Assembly (NCBI RefSeq): GCF_002939475.1
Contig: NZ_PKFQ01000001.1
Span: 4,833,001 to 4,897,000, forward strand
Source of the DNA: Streptomyces cinnamoneus
GTDB taxonomy: Bacteria; Actinomycetota; Actinomycetes; Streptomycetales; Streptomycetaceae
Direction of reading: 5' to 3'
Length of the DNA stretch: 64,000 nucleotides
Shown: positions 32,232 to 39,932 of the stretch, piece after piece
Numbering within the stretch: position 1 is the stretch's first letter
How the letters are laid out: each line of letters begins with the position of its first letter
Translations under genes and position numbers: made by a program
The notes under the pieces: model-generated
What the model was told of the DNA's origin: nothing
The model's input: the letters and a program-made list of their open reading frames with translations, nothing else
The model's database searches: none

Positions 32232-33543
32232 CGAGGAACACGAGAGCGGCGGCCCGGAGGGCCTCGCGAGAACGACCCCCCGGCATGCCGCCCCGCGCAG
32301 ACCGCTGCTGGCCCGGCTGCACATGCCGGCCGGCAAGGCGGTCGCCCTGGCGGCCATGCCCGGCGCCGTCCTGATGGGCATGGGCCTGACCCCGACCCTG
32401 GCCTCGGCCAAGCCGCCGTCGCCGGGCCAGCTCTTCGAAGGGGCGTGCGCCCCGGCACCGGACGGCGCCGACCAGCCGAGCCCGGGGGCGAGCACGTCGC
32501 CCACGCCGTCGCCGGGGGCGTCGACGCCGTCGGCGAAGCCCGAGGACGCGCAGAAGGCGGACGAGGCGGAGAAGCCCGGCGAGGGTGACAAGGCCGAGAA
32601 GACCGAGACGGCCGACAAGGCCGGGACGGCGGCGAAGCCGGAGGCCGCGGGCAAGCCGTCCCCGGCCGGTACGCCCGGCGTCGCGAAGCCCGCACCGGCG
32701 CCGTCGGCGCCCACCGCCTCGCCGACCCCGTCCGCGGCCAAGCCGGGAAGCATCCTGGACCCGCTGGGCCTGGGCGACAAGCTCCACGACGTCCTCAGTG
32801 GCGTCACGGGCGGCGGCGCGAAGCCGGCCCCCGCGCCGTCCGCGTCACCCAAGCCGTCCACGGCGCCGTCCGCGTCCGCCGCGGCGCCCGGCAAGGCGAA
32901 GGACGCGCCCAAGGTGGCCCCCACGCCCGGTGGTTCCGCCGGGCCGGGCGTCGTCCCGAAGCCGTCCGGGTCCCCGTCCCCGTCCGCCTCTCCCTCGGCC
33001 TCCGCCTCCGCGTCGCCGTCGCCGAGCCCGTCCGCCTCCGGCAGCCCCGGCGAGCTTCCGCCGTGTCCCAAGGGCACGGTCGTGGACGAGAACGAGCACC
33101 GGGCCTTCCCGAACCAGCCGTGGTACCTGGAGGCGAGCAAGCTCACCCTGCACGGTCTGACCTATGAGGGCGTCAAGCGGATCAGGACGGTGAACGGGGA
33201 GCAGAAGTCCGTTCTGAAGTTCACGGCGGACATGCTGGAGATCCAGGACCTGCACCAGATCGTGAACAGCCAGGGCCGGCAGTACCACGTGACCGGCAAG
33301 GGGACGAACTCCACGGTCTCCGGCGGCAGGATCACGATGTACACGGAGGAGCTGAAGGGCAATCTGCTCGGGCTGATCCCGTCGACGCAGTCGCCGACGA
33401 GTGTGCCGCCGCTGATACCCGGGCTGAAGCTGCCGATTCCGATCTTCTTCACGAACGTCAAGATCCGTCAGGCGGGCCAGTTCGGCGGGACGCTGCACAT
33501 CCCGAACCTGCACCAGTACCTGACTGAAGGAACGTATCCCTAG
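32221..33543 (+). CDS. Secreted hypothetical protein with long Pro/Ala/Ser linker
   Basis: 440 aa. Start GTG at 32221 (MPTDEEHESGG) with GGGAG 5 bases upstream, overlapping the DUF6114 gene by 11 bases. A hydrophobic segment (about 37-60, KAVALAAMPGAVLMGMGLTPTLASA) looks like a signal peptide. Residues 65-275 are a low-complexity Pro/Ala/Ser/Lys linker interrupted by a short ordered helix (SILDPLGLGDKLHDVLSGV). The C-terminal 160 residues (from PPCPKGTVVDENEH) are beta-rich and resemble the mature part of the DUF6230 partner only loosely. The linker suits crossing the cell wall. Function unknown. Confidence 0.8.
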   Translation: MPTDEEHESGGPEGLARTTPRHAAPRRPLLARLHMPAGKAVALAAMPGAVLMGMGLTPTLASAKPPSPGQLFEGACAPAPDGADQPSPGASTSPTPSPGASTPSAKPEDAQKADEAEKPGEGDKAEKTETADKAGTAAKPEAAGKPSPAGTPGVAKPAPAPSAPTASPTPSAAKPGSILDPLGLGDKLHDVLSGVTGGGAKPAPAPSASPKPSTAPSASAAAPGKAKDAPKVAPTPGGSAGPGVVPKPSGSPSPSASPSASASASPSPSPSASGSPGELPPCPKGTVVDENEHRAFPNQPWYLEASKLTLHGLTYEGVKRIRTVNGEQKSVLKFTADMLEIQDLHQIVNSQGRQYHVTGKGTNSTVSGGRITMYTEELKGNLLGLIPSTQSPTSVPPLIPGLKLPIPIFFTNVKIRQAGQFGGTLHIPNLHQYLTEGTYP

Positions 33544-33577
33544 ACGCTGACCTCGGGCTTCGCGGACCCGGATACGC

Positions 33578-33623
33578 GGAAGGCGCCGGACGGGCTGGAG
33601 ATCCAGCCCGTCCGGCGCCTTCC
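33578..33623. terminator. Bidirectional terminator, perfect 22-bp stem
   Basis: Arms 33578-33599 and 33602-33623 with a 2-base spacer lie between the converging secreted-protein gene and pyk, ending 5 bases before the pyk stop. Confidence 0.9.
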
Positions 33624-33628
33624 ACGCG

Positions 33629-35056
33629 TCAGCGGCTCTCGCCGCCCAGGTGGTGGACCCGGACCATGTTGGTCGTGCCCGGGACGCCGGGCGGGGAGCC
33701 GGCGGTGATGATCATGGTGTCGCCGGCGTTGTAGCGCTGGAGCTTCAGCAGCTCGGCGTCGACCAGGTCGACCATCGCGTCGGTGTTGTCCACGTGCGGC
33801 ACGACGTACGTCTCCACGCCCCAGCTCAGCGTGAGCTGGTTGCGGGTCGAGGCGTCCGTGGTGAAGGCCAGGATGGGCTGGGCCGCGCGGTAGCGGGACA
33901 GGCGGCGGGCGGTGTCACCGGACTTGGTGAAGGCGACCAGCGACTTGGCGCCCAGGAAGTCCGCGATCTCGCACGCGGCGCGGGCCACGGAACCGCCCTG
34001 CGTGCGCGGCTTCTTGCCCGGCACCAGCGGCTGGAGGCCCTTGGAGAGCAGCTCCTGCTCGGCCGCCTCGACGATGCGGGACATCGTCTTGACCGTCTCG
34101 ATCGGGTAGGCGCCGACCGACGACTCCGCGGAGAGCATGACCGCGTCCGCACCGTCCAGGATCGCGTTGGCGACGTCGGACGCCTCGGCGCGCGTCGGGC
34201 GCGAGTTGGTGATCATCGACTCCATCATCTGGGTCGCGACGATCACCGGCTTGGCGTTGCGGCGGCACATCTCGATGAGGCGCTTCTGCACCAGCGGGAC
34301 GCGCTCCAGCGGGTACTCCACGGCCAGGTCGCCACGGGCCACCATCACACCGTCGAAGGCCATGACGACCTCGGCCATGTTCTCGACGGCCTGCGGCTTC
34401 TCGACCTTGGCGATGACCGGCACCCGGCGGCCCACCTCGTCCATGACGCGGTGCACGTCGCGCACGTCGGCGGCGTCGCGGACGAAGGACAGCGCGACCA
34501 TGTCGCAGCCCATCGCGAGCGCGAACTTGAGGTCCTCGATGTCCTTCTCGGACAGCGCCGGGACGTTCACCGCCGCACCGGGCAGGTTGATGCCCTTGTG
34601 GTCGGAGATGACGCCGCCCTCGATGACGATCGTCTTGACCCGGGCGCCGTCGACCTCGGTGACGCGCAGCTCGACGTTGCCGTCGTTGATCAGGACCTGG
34701 TCGCCCTTGACGACGTCGCCGGGCAGGCCCTTGTAGGTCGTGCCGCAGATCGTCTTGTCGCCGGGGACGTCCTCGGTGGTGATGACGAACTCGTCACCGC
34801 GCACCAGCTCCACCGGGCCGTCCGCGAAGGTCTCCAGGCGGATCTTCGGGCCCTGGAGGTCGGCCAGCACGCCGACCGCCCGGCCGGTCTCCTCCGAGGC
34901 CTTGCGGAGGCGGTGGTACCGCTCCTCGTGCTCCGAGTGGGTCCCGTGGCTCATGTTGAAGCGGGCCACGTTCATACCGGCCTCGATCAGCGTCTTCAGC
35001 TGGTCGAAGGAGTCGACGGCAGGGCCCAGGGTGCAGACGATTTTGGAACGGCGCAT
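33629..35056 (-). CDS. pyk: Pyruvate kinase
   Basis: Final glycolytic step, phosphoenolpyruvate + ADP to pyruvate + ATP. 475 aa, typical for bacterial type enzymes. It shows MRRSKIVCTLGPA, the active-site MNVARFNMSHG (28-38), the PEP/Mg motif MVARGDLAVEYPLERVPLVQK and NAILDGADAVMLSAESSVGAYP. The C-terminal allosteric domain (about 345-475) is complete. ATG 35056 has AGGATC upstream. It is the last of three leftward central-carbon genes (pta, ackA, pyk). In S. coelicolor, as recalled, this locus holds the second of two pyruvate kinases. Confidence 0.96.
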   Translation of the reverse strand: MRRSKIVCTLGPAVDSFDQLKTLIEAGMNVARFNMSHGTHSEHEERYHRLRKASEETGRAVGVLADLQGPKIRLETFADGPVELVRGDEFVITTEDVPGDKTICGTTYKGLPGDVVKGDQVLINDGNVELRVTEVDGARVKTIVIEGGVISDHKGINLPGAAVNVPALSEKDIEDLKFALAMGCDMVALSFVRDAADVRDVHRVMDEVGRRVPVIAKVEKPQAVENMAEVVMAFDGVMVARGDLAVEYPLERVPLVQKRLIEMCRRNAKPVIVATQMMESMITNSRPTRAEASDVANAILDGADAVMLSAESSVGAYPIETVKTMSRIVEAAEQELLSKGLQPLVPGKKPRTQGGSVARAACEIADFLGAKSLVAFTKSGDTARRLSRYRAAQPILAFTTDASTRNQLTLSWGVETYVVPHVDNTDAMVDLVDAELLKLQRYNAGDTMIITAGSPPGVPGTTNMVRVHHLGGESR

Positions 35057-35128
35057 GGGGCAGATCCTATCGGTTTGTTTCGGAGCGGAATATTCGAGCT
35101 GTGGGAACGACCAAGGAAAGGCCGGCGA

Positions 35129-36340
35129 TCAAGAGCTGACCAGCGCGTACGTCTGGGTGGCGATCTCCAGCTCCTCGTCCGTCGGGACCACGGCGACCGC
35201 GACCCGGGCGTACTCGGGGGAGATCAGCCGCGCCTCGCCGGAGCGGATCTCGTTGAGACCGGCGTCCACGACCAGCCCCAGCTCCTCCAGACCGGCTACG
35301 GCGGCCTCCCGCACGGGCGCCGCGTTCTCGCCCACGCCGGCGGTGAAGGCCACGGCGTCGACCTTGCCGAGGACCGCGTAGTAGGCGCCGATGTACTTCT
35401 TCAGCCGGTGCACGTAGATGTCGAAGGCGAGTGCCGCCCGCTCGTCGCCCTCGTCGATGCGCCGGCGGATCTCGCGCATGTCGTTGTCGCCGCACAGTCC
35501 GATGAGACCGCTCTTCTTGTTCAGGAGCGAGTCGATCTCGTCGACGGACATGCCGGCGTTGCGCGCCAGGTGGAAGATCACCGCGGGGTCGACGTCACCC
35601 GAGCGGGTGCCCATGACCAGGCCCTCCAGCGGGGTCAGGCCCATCGAGGTGTCGACGCAGCGGCCGCCCTCGACCGCCGAGGCGGACGCGCCGTTGCCCA
35701 GGTGCAGCACGATGACGTTGACCTCGGAGGGGTCCTTGCCCAGCAGCTCGGCCGTGGCGCGGGAGACGTACGCGTGGGAGGTGCCGTGGAAGCCGTAGCG
35801 GCGCACCCGGTGCGCGTCGGCCGTCTCGACGTCGATGGCGTACCGGGCGGCGGCCTCCGGCATCGTCGTGTGGAAGGCGGTGTCGAAGACGGCGACCTGC
35901 GGGAGGTCGGGGCGCAGCGCCTGGGCGGTGCGGATGCCGGTGATGTTGGCGGGGTTGTGCAGCGGCGCGACCGGGATCAGCCGCTCGATCTCCGCCATGA
36001 CCTCGTCCGTGACGACGGTCGGCTCGGTGAACTTCTTGCCGCCGTGCACCACGCGGTGCCCGATGGCGGCCAGCTCCGGCGAGTCCAGGCCCAGGCCGTC
36101 GGCGGCCAGCTCCTCGGCGACGGCGCCCAGGGCGGCGGCGTGGTCGGCGATGGGCTCCAGGCGCTCGCGCTTCTCGCCGCCCGTGGCGAGCGGGGTGTGC
36201 GCCAGCCGTGAGGTCTCCTCGCCGATGCGCTCGACCAGGCCGACGGCCAGCCGGGCGCCGTCGGCCATGTCGAGCAGCTGGTACTTGACGGACGAGGAGC
36301 CGGAGTTGAGGACGAGGACGCGGGTGGCGTTGGCAGACAT
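35129..36340 (-). CDS. ackA: Acetate kinase
   Basis: Acetyl phosphate + ADP to acetate + ATP. The 403 aa ASKHA-fold enzyme starts MSANATRVLVLNSGSSSVKYQL with the phosphate-binding NSGSSS motif (12-17). VFDTAFHTTMP, RRYGFHGTSHAYV (with catalytic His) and HLGNGASASAV follow in order, and the adenosine site FTAGVGENA is near the C-terminus. 72 bases separate it from pyk and 89 from pta; the three are probably cotranscribed. Start ATG 36340 with GGAAAG upstream. Confidence 0.96.
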   Translation of the reverse strand: MSANATRVLVLNSGSSSVKYQLLDMADGARLAVGLVERIGEETSRLAHTPLATGGEKRERLEPIADHAAALGAVAEELAADGLGLDSPELAAIGHRVVHGGKKFTEPTVVTDEVMAEIERLIPVAPLHNPANITGIRTAQALRPDLPQVAVFDTAFHTTMPEAAARYAIDVETADAHRVRRYGFHGTSHAYVSRATAELLGKDPSEVNVIVLHLGNGASASAVEGGRCVDTSMGLTPLEGLVMGTRSGDVDPAVIFHLARNAGMSVDEIDSLLNKKSGLIGLCGDNDMREIRRRIDEGDERAALAFDIYVHRLKKYIGAYYAVLGKVDAVAFTAGVGENAAPVREAAVAGLEELGLVVDAGLNEIRSGEARLISPEYARVAVAVVPTDEELEIATQTYALVSS

Positions 36341-36429
36341 AGGGCTTTCCGGTTGCGGGGGTGGTGGGGGAGCGTTGAGGGTCGGTGGCCGGCGGGGCCG
36401 GGGCGGCGTGCCCCGGCCCGGCGTCCGCG

Positions 36430-38526
36430 TCAGGGTTCCGTGCGCTCGCCGCGCTGCTCGCCCTGGGCCTGGATGGCGGTGATGGCGACGGTGTTGACGA
36501 TGTCCTGCACCAGCGCGCCGCGGGAGAGGTCGTTGACGGGTTTGCGCAGGCCCTGGAGGACCGGGCCGACGGCGACGGCGCCGGCCGAGCGCTGCACGGC
36601 CTTGTAGGTGTTGTTGCCGGTGTTGAGGTCCGGGAAGACCAGCACCGTGGCCTTGCCGGCCACCTCGGAGCCGGGGAGCTTGGTCTGCGCGACGGCCGGG
36701 TCCACGGCGGCGTCGTACTGGATGGGGCCCTCGACGAGGAGGTCCGGGCGGCGCTCGCGCACCAGCTCGGTGGCCTTGCGGACCTTGTCGACGTCCGCGC
36801 CGGAGCCGGAGGTGCCGGTGGAGTACGACAGCATCGCGATCCGCGGCTCCACGCCGAACTGGGTGGCGGTCGCGGCGGACTGGATGGCGATGTCCGCGAG
36901 CTGCTCGGCGTTCGGGTCTGGGTTGACCGCGCAGTCGCCGTAGACGAGGACCCGGTCGGCCAGGCACATGAAGAAGACCGAGGAGACGATCTGCGCGCCG
37001 GGCGCGGTCTTGATGATCTCGAAGGCGGGGCGGATGGTCGCGGCGGTGGAGTGGACCGCGCCCGAGACCATGCCGTCGGCCAGGCCCTCCTGGACCATCA
37101 GGGTGCCGAAGTAGGAGACGTCGGCGACCACGTCGTGGGCCAGCTCGACGGTCATGCCCTTGTGGGCGCGCACCTTGGCGTAGATCTCGGCGAAGCGGTC
37201 GCGCAGCGGCGAGGTCTGCGGGTCGATGAGCTGCGCGTCGGCCAGGTCGATGCCCAGCTCGGCGGCGCGCTTGCGGATGGCCTCCTCCTCGCCCAGCAGG
37301 ATCAGGTCGCACACGTCGCGGCGCAGCAGCACGTCGGCGGCGCGCAGCACGCGCTCCTCGGTGCCCTCGGGCAGGACGACGCGGCGGCGGGCGGAGCGGG
37401 ACCGCTCGATCAGCTCGTGCTCGAACATCATCGGCGTGACGCGGCCGGAGCGGGCCACGGAGATCCGGTCGGTCAGCTCGGCCACGTCGACGTGCCGCTC
37501 GAAGAGGCCCAGCGCGGTCTCGGCCTTGCGCGGCGAGGACGTCTCCAGCTTGCCCTCGACCGCGAACAGCTCGGCCGCGGTCGGGAAGGAGCCGCCCGGC
37601 ACCGAGACGACCGGGGTGCCCGGGGCCAGCCGGCCCGCGAGCGCCAGGATGTCCGGGCCCGGCCGCTCGTCCAGGGTCAGCAGCACGCCCGCGATGGGCG
37701 GGGCGCCGGCGCTGTGCGCGGCGAGCGCGCCGACGATCAGGTCCACGCGGTCGCCGGGGGTGACCACCAGGCAGCCCTCGGTCAGGGCGGGCAGGAAGAC
37801 CGGCAGCATGGCGCCGCCGAAGACGAAGTCCTTGGCGTCGCGCGAGAGCCCGGCGTCGTCGCCCAGCAGCACCTCGGCGCCCAGCTTCTGCACGATCTGG
37901 CGCACGGTGGGCGCCGAGAGCGAGGGGTCCTCCGGCAGCGCGTAGCAGGGCACCGGCAGGCTCGCCGAGAGCCGCTCGGCGACGGCCTCGCGGTCGGCCG
38001 GGGCGATGCGGTTGACGACCAGGGCGACGACGTCGCAGCCCAGCGTCTCGTAGGCGCGGTAGGCGTTGCGGGCCTCGGCGCGCACGGACTCGGCCGACTG
38101 CTCCTGGCCGCCGACGACCGTGATGACGGAGGCGGCGAACTCGTTCGCCAGGCGCGCGTTCAGGGCGAGCTCGTCGGGGAGGGTGGTGCCGGCGAAGTCG
38201 GTGCCGAGCACGACGACGTACTCGTAGTCGCGGGCGACGGCGTGGAAGCGCTCGACGAGGCGGGAGACCAGCTCGTCCGTGCCGCGCTCGGCCTGGAGGT
38301 CGGCCGCCTCGCCGTAGGTCATGCCGACGACGCTCTCCGCGGACTGGGTCAGCCGGTAGCGCGACCGCAGCAGGTCGAAGAGGCGGTCGGGCCCGTCACC
38401 GTGGAAGAGGGGGCGGAAGACGCCCACCCGGTCCACATGGCGGGTGAGGAGCTCCATGACTCCCAGCTCGATGACCTGGCGCCCGTCGCCCCGGTCGGTC
38501 CCGGTCACGTACACGCTGCGCGTCAC
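36430..38526 (-). CDS. pta: Phosphate acetyltransferase
   Basis: Acetyl-CoA + phosphate to acetyl phosphate + CoA. 698 aa long-form enzyme: N-terminal P-loop-like CobQ/BioD domain (about 1-215, starting MTRSVYVTGTDRGDGRQVIELG), DRTGG regulatory domain (about 215-330) and C-terminal PTA_PTB catalytic domain (about 375-698; FEHELIERSRSARRRVVLPEGTEERVLRAA and the LVFPDLNTGNNTYKAVQRSAGA end motif). The start is GTG at 38526, supported by AAGGAGA 7 bases upstream; an ATG 25 codons further lacks it. The P-loop in the N-domain is degenerate (GTDRGDGRQ instead of a GxxxxGK). Confidence 0.95.
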   Translation of the reverse strand: MTRSVYVTGTDRGDGRQVIELGVMELLTRHVDRVGVFRPLFHGDGPDRLFDLLRSRYRLTQSAESVVGMTYGEAADLQAERGTDELVSRLVERFHAVARDYEYVVVLGTDFAGTTLPDELALNARLANEFAASVITVVGGQEQSAESVRAEARNAYRAYETLGCDVVALVVNRIAPADREAVAERLSASLPVPCYALPEDPSLSAPTVRQIVQKLGAEVLLGDDAGLSRDAKDFVFGGAMLPVFLPALTEGCLVVTPGDRVDLIVGALAAHSAGAPPIAGVLLTLDERPGPDILALAGRLAPGTPVVSVPGGSFPTAAELFAVEGKLETSSPRKAETALGLFERHVDVAELTDRISVARSGRVTPMMFEHELIERSRSARRRVVLPEGTEERVLRAADVLLRRDVCDLILLGEEEAIRKRAAELGIDLADAQLIDPQTSPLRDRFAEIYAKVRAHKGMTVELAHDVVADVSYFGTLMVQEGLADGMVSGAVHSTAATIRPAFEIIKTAPGAQIVSSVFFMCLADRVLVYGDCAVNPDPNAEQLADIAIQSAATATQFGVEPRIAMLSYSTGTSGSGADVDKVRKATELVRERRPDLLVEGPIQYDAAVDPAVAQTKLPGSEVAGKATVLVFPDLNTGNNTYKAVQRSAGAVAVGPVLQGLRKPVNDLSRGALVQDIVNTVAITAIQAQGEQRGERTEP

Positions 38527-38726
38527 GCGTGCTCTCCTTGATCCTTTGCCGTGATCTGTCTCTGAAAAATACCCGTTAGGGTGGGCTTTACCTCTTGACA
38601 ATACCTGCGGTCGTGGATAAGGCGCTCGTCAGGAGGGTGGCGGTGGAGTGTGCGGCACTACCTACCGGGCCGTGAAACAATCGATCCGGCTCACAGGTAC
38701 CAGTAGCGAGCAGGAGACACAGCACG

Positions 38727-39752
38727 ATGCGCATCGGAGTCCTCACCGCGGGCGGCGACTGCCCTGGTCTGAACGCCGTCATCCGCTCGGTGGTGCACCG
38801 GGCCGTCGTCGGCCACGGTGACGAGGTCATCGGCTTCGAGGACGGCTTCAAGGGCCTGCTCGACGGCCGCCACCGCAAGCTCGACCTGGACGCCGTCAGC
38901 GGCATCCTGGCCCGTGGCGGCACCATCCTCGGCTCCTCCCGCCTGGAACGCGCCCGGTTGCGCGAGGCCTGCGAGAGCTCCAAGGAACTCGCCCGTGAAT
39001 ACGGCATCGACGTCCTCATCCCCATCGGCGGCGAGGGCACGCTGACCGCCGCCCGGATGCTCTCGGACGCCGGCCTGCCCGTCGTCGGTGTGCCCAAGAC
39101 CATCGACAACGACATCTCCTCCACGGACCGCACCTTCGGTTTCGACACCGCCGTCGGGGTCGCCACCGAGGCCATCGACCGTCTCAAGACCACCGCCGAG
39201 TCCCACCAGCGGGTGATGGTCGTCGAGGTCATGGGCCGCCACGCCGGCTGGATCGCCCTGGAGTCCGGCATGGCCGGCGGCGCCCACGGCATCTGCCTCC
39301 CCGAGCGCGCCTTCGACCCGGCCGATCTCGCCTCCATGGTCGAGGAGCGCTTCGCCCGGGGCAAGAAGTTCGCCGTCATCTGTGTCGCCGAGGGCGCGCA
39401 CCCCGCCGAGGGGACGATGGACTACAAGAAGGGCGCCATAGACCAGTTCGGTCACGAGCGCTTCGCCGGCATCGGCACCAAGCTCGCCGGCGAGCTGGAG
39501 CGCCGCCTGGGCAAGGAGGCCCGCCCGGTCATCCTCGGCCACGTCCAGCGCGGCGGCACGCCCACCGCGTACGACCGCGTCCTCGCCACCCGCTTCGGCT
39601 GGCACGCCGTCGAGGCCGCGCACCGGGGCGACTTCGGCAAGATGACCGCGCTCAAGGGCACCGACATCCGCATGGTGCCGCTGGCGGAGGCGACCACCGA
39701 GCTCAAGCGCGTCCCCGAGAACCGGATGGACGAGGCCGAGTCGGTCTTCTAG
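38727..39752 (+). CDS. pfkA: 6-phosphofructokinase
   Basis: Phosphorylates fructose 6-phosphate. 341 aa, matching Streptomyces PfkA length. It shows the nucleotide site MRIGVLTAGGDCPGLNAVIR, the GGEGTLTAAR loop (Gly at the position that is Asp in PPi-dependent enzymes, so ATP is the likely donor), PKTIDNDIS with the catalytic Asp, MGRHAGWIAL and the LGHVQRGGTPTAYDR effector segment. PKTIDND (Lys where E. coli has Gly) is typical for actinobacterial ATP enzymes. Divergent from pta with about 200 bases between. ATG 38727 follows AGGAGA. Confidence 0.96.
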   Translation: MRIGVLTAGGDCPGLNAVIRSVVHRAVVGHGDEVIGFEDGFKGLLDGRHRKLDLDAVSGILARGGTILGSSRLERARLREACESSKELAREYGIDVLIPIGGEGTLTAARMLSDAGLPVVGVPKTIDNDISSTDRTFGFDTAVGVATEAIDRLKTTAESHQRVMVVEVMGRHAGWIALESGMAGGAHGICLPERAFDPADLASMVEERFARGKKFAVICVAEGAHPAEGTMDYKKGAIDQFGHERFAGIGTKLAGELERRLGKEARPVILGHVQRGGTPTAYDRVLATRFGWHAVEAAHRGDFGKMTALKGTDIRMVPLAEATTELKRVPENRMDEAESVF

Positions 39753-39781
39753 CCCGGCCCGTACACCGTCGCCGTACACAC

Positions 39782-39833
39782 GGCACAGCGCAGCGCCCCG
39801 ACCGGGAAACCGGTCGGGGCGCTGCGCTGTGCC
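39782..39833 (+). terminator. Terminator, perfect 24-bp stem with GAAA loop
   Basis: Arms 39782-39805 and 39810-39833 pair perfectly around a stable GAAA tetraloop, 30 bases past the pfkA stop; it can also serve the convergent permease gene. Confidence 0.92.
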
Positions 39834-39932
39834 ATACGTACGGTTCGGTCAGGGCGGGGACGCGACGGTGGTGCGGGCCACCCCCTGGGGGAGCACCCCC
39901 TGGGGGGAGGCGGCCACCACCGTTCTGCGTCC

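Noticed and set aside
36430..38526. P-loop-like segment at the Pta N-terminus as a separate ATPase gene
   Set aside because: It is fused in frame with the DRTGG and phosphotransacetylase domains, the normal long-form Pta architecture.
38581..38640. TTGACA at 38595-38600 as a pfkA promoter, with the overlapping TTGTCA for pta
   Set aside because: The -35 boxes are good, but no convincing -10 at 16-18 bases is seen on either strand, so I do not list them as features.
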